From contig NZ_JBDXXH010000001.1 of assembly GCF_040373385.1 (NCBI RefSeq), forward strand, positions 135,191 through 199,190: a DNA stretch of 64,000 nucleotides, in the 5' to 3' direction. Within the stretch, counting starts at the first letter, position 1. Each line of letters opens with the position of its first letter. The translations under genes and the position numbers were made by a program. A model generated the notes under the pieces. The model was not told the origin of the DNA and did no database searches. It saw nothing but the letters and a program-made list of their open reading frames with translations. This stretch comes from Nitratidesulfovibrio sp. Lineage in GTDB: Bacteria; Desulfobacterota; Desulfovibrionia; Desulfovibrionales; Desulfovibrionaceae. Shown here one piece after another: positions 63,228-64,000 of this stretch.

Positions 63228-64000
63228 ATGGACTATCGCATAGCACACGAACTGCCGGGGCGCCTGCGCCTGCGCTGCGCCCCCGGTTCGTTTTCCCAGG
63301 ACCGGGCGCAGGACCTTGTGGCCCGCATCGTGGCCGTTGACGGCGTGGCAGAGGCGCACGCCACCGCCACCACCGGCAGCGTGCTGGTACGCTACGCCCG
63401 TCCCGCCGCGCGGGGCGAGGTGCTGGCCGTGGTGGACGGCTTTGTGGCCGGGGGCGCAGCGCGCCGTACGCCGGGCAGAAAGGCCGAGGCTTCCGAACAC
63501 CCGGGCGGGGCGCGCGCGTCTGCGGACAGGTCACCGGAGAAGCCCGGCGGCAAGTCCGATGCCAAGGGTGGCCGGGGCAAGGGCAGGGCGGCAGGCATGT
63601 CTGCCGGTCCGTCATCGGGCAATGTCGGCCCTGCCGCCGTTGCTGCCCGCAAGGCGCGCGGCCCCATGGGGGCGCACCTGCCGCCGGGGGCTCCCGGCAT
63701 GGCCGGTTTGCACGGCATGGCTCTGGACGGTGCAGCCCTGTCGGCTGGCGCGCCGGGCGTGGCCGGGTTGGGCGGACTGAACGGACTGGCCATGGCCGGT
63801 GCCGCGCCTGGCGCGGGCGGGTTGATCCGCTACCTGATCCTGCGCCCCTTCCTGCCGCGCATCGTGCGCATGGTTTCCGCCTTCTTCCGCGCGTTGCCCT
63901 TCCTGCTCAAGGGGGGGCGTTCGCTGGCATCGGGCCGTCTCAACGTGGACGTGCTGGACGCGGCGGCGCTGGGCATCTCGCTGGTGCGGGGCGATTTCCG
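63228..64000 (+). CDS. Heavy-metal P-type ATPase, N-terminal part (HMA2-type domain)
   Basis: 257 residues visible, running off the right edge; ATG at 63228 with GACGAGGCGC upstream. Residues 1-75 (YRIAHELPGRLRLRC ... VLVRYARPA) form an HMA2-like ferredoxin fold without the CxxC copper site. A long Gly/Ala/Met-rich linker (about 80-200) with repeats such as GAPGMAGLHGMALDG follows, then LLKGGRSLASGRLNVDVLDAAALGISLVRGDF, the wording that precedes the first core helices in P1B ATPases. The pump core (DKTGT, CPx motif) is outside the window, so the metal cannot be deduced. Confidence 0.75.
   Translation, partial: MDYRIAHELPGRLRLRCAPGSFSQDRAQDLVARIVAVDGVAEAHATATTGSVLVRYARPAARGEVLAVVDGFVAGGAARRTPGRKAEASEHPGGARASADRSPEKPGGKSDAKGGRGKGRAAGMSAGPSSGNVGPAAVAARKARGPMGAHLPPGAPGMAGLHGMALDGAALSAGAPGVAGLGGLNGLAMAGAAPGAGGLIRYLILRPFLPRIVRMVSAFFRALPFLLKGGRSLASGRLNVDVLDAAALGISLVRGDF

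Overview
The window reads as chromosome of a GC-rich, Gram-negative deltaproteobacterium of the Desulfovibrio/Nitratidesulfovibrio type. Grounds: high GC throughout, LpxC (outer membrane lipid A), an NtrY/NtrX-like pair, a DUF39 homocysteine-synthesis protein, PrmC/PrfA/DUF1385/RpmE gene order, and a DUF6110 + HMA2-domain P-type ATPase pair. The organism name is an inference from gene content only; I could run no search.

Layout. 1-10 kb (all minus strand): end of a DUF39 gene, a receiver-TPR protein, then a compact run DUF4390 - NtrY-like kinase - SDR epimerase - HD-GYP regulator - NtrX-like sigma-54 activator - phosphoglycerate mutase. 10.2-11.2 kb: a cluster of complex repeats. 11.3-25.8 kb (minus): the classical transcription/translation block in transcription order tRNA-Thr, tRNA-Tyr, tRNA-Gly, tRNA-Thr, tuf, rpmG, tRNA-Trp, secE, nusG, rplK, rplA, rplJ, rplL, rpoB, rpoC, with an L10 leader, an attenuator-like hairpin after rplL and a separate promoter before rpoBC. 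26-31 kb (minus): lpxC, prmC, prfA, DUF1385, rpmE. 31.7-33.4 kb (plus): a TlyA-type methyltransferase followed by a strikingly AT-rich HEPN-like gene that looks acquired. 33.6-38 kb (minus): gap with a GAF-domain partner, mntP, a MarR regulator and an EcfT-like transporter subunit. 38.2-43.3 kb (plus): umuD, umuC, an iron-type alcohol dehydrogenase and a protein joining a Lar-like zinc ribbon to a PilZ-like region. 43.6-47 kb (minus): rlmN and a MarR-MFS efflux unit. 47.5-48.4 kb: acyl-ACP thioesterase. 48.4-51.9 kb: two more repeat clusters around an HD-domain CCA-adding-enzyme relative. 51.9-55.6 kb (minus): amidohydrolase-pyrB-pyrC. 55.9-64 kb: WcbI-like protein, a TIM-barrel amidohydrolase, a 4-hydroxybenzoyl-CoA-type thioesterase, MltA, a response-regulator/PAS/histidine-kinase hybrid, a 30-residue membrane peptide, DUF6110 and the start of a metal P-type ATPase.

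The most unusual material is non-coding. Ten copies of a hairpin architecture (constant internal loop AGATCGCC ... GGAAGCT, variable but complementary stem) sit in three intergenic clusters, bordered by a second conserved end module; the stems differ between copies in a compensatory way. A second, independent family is a MITE-like element with about 36-bp inverted ends (36310-36458 and 59671-59869), one copy of which carries a promoter aimed at mntP and the other a nested smaller repeat. Short tandem repeats recur at gene edges and in protein linkers.
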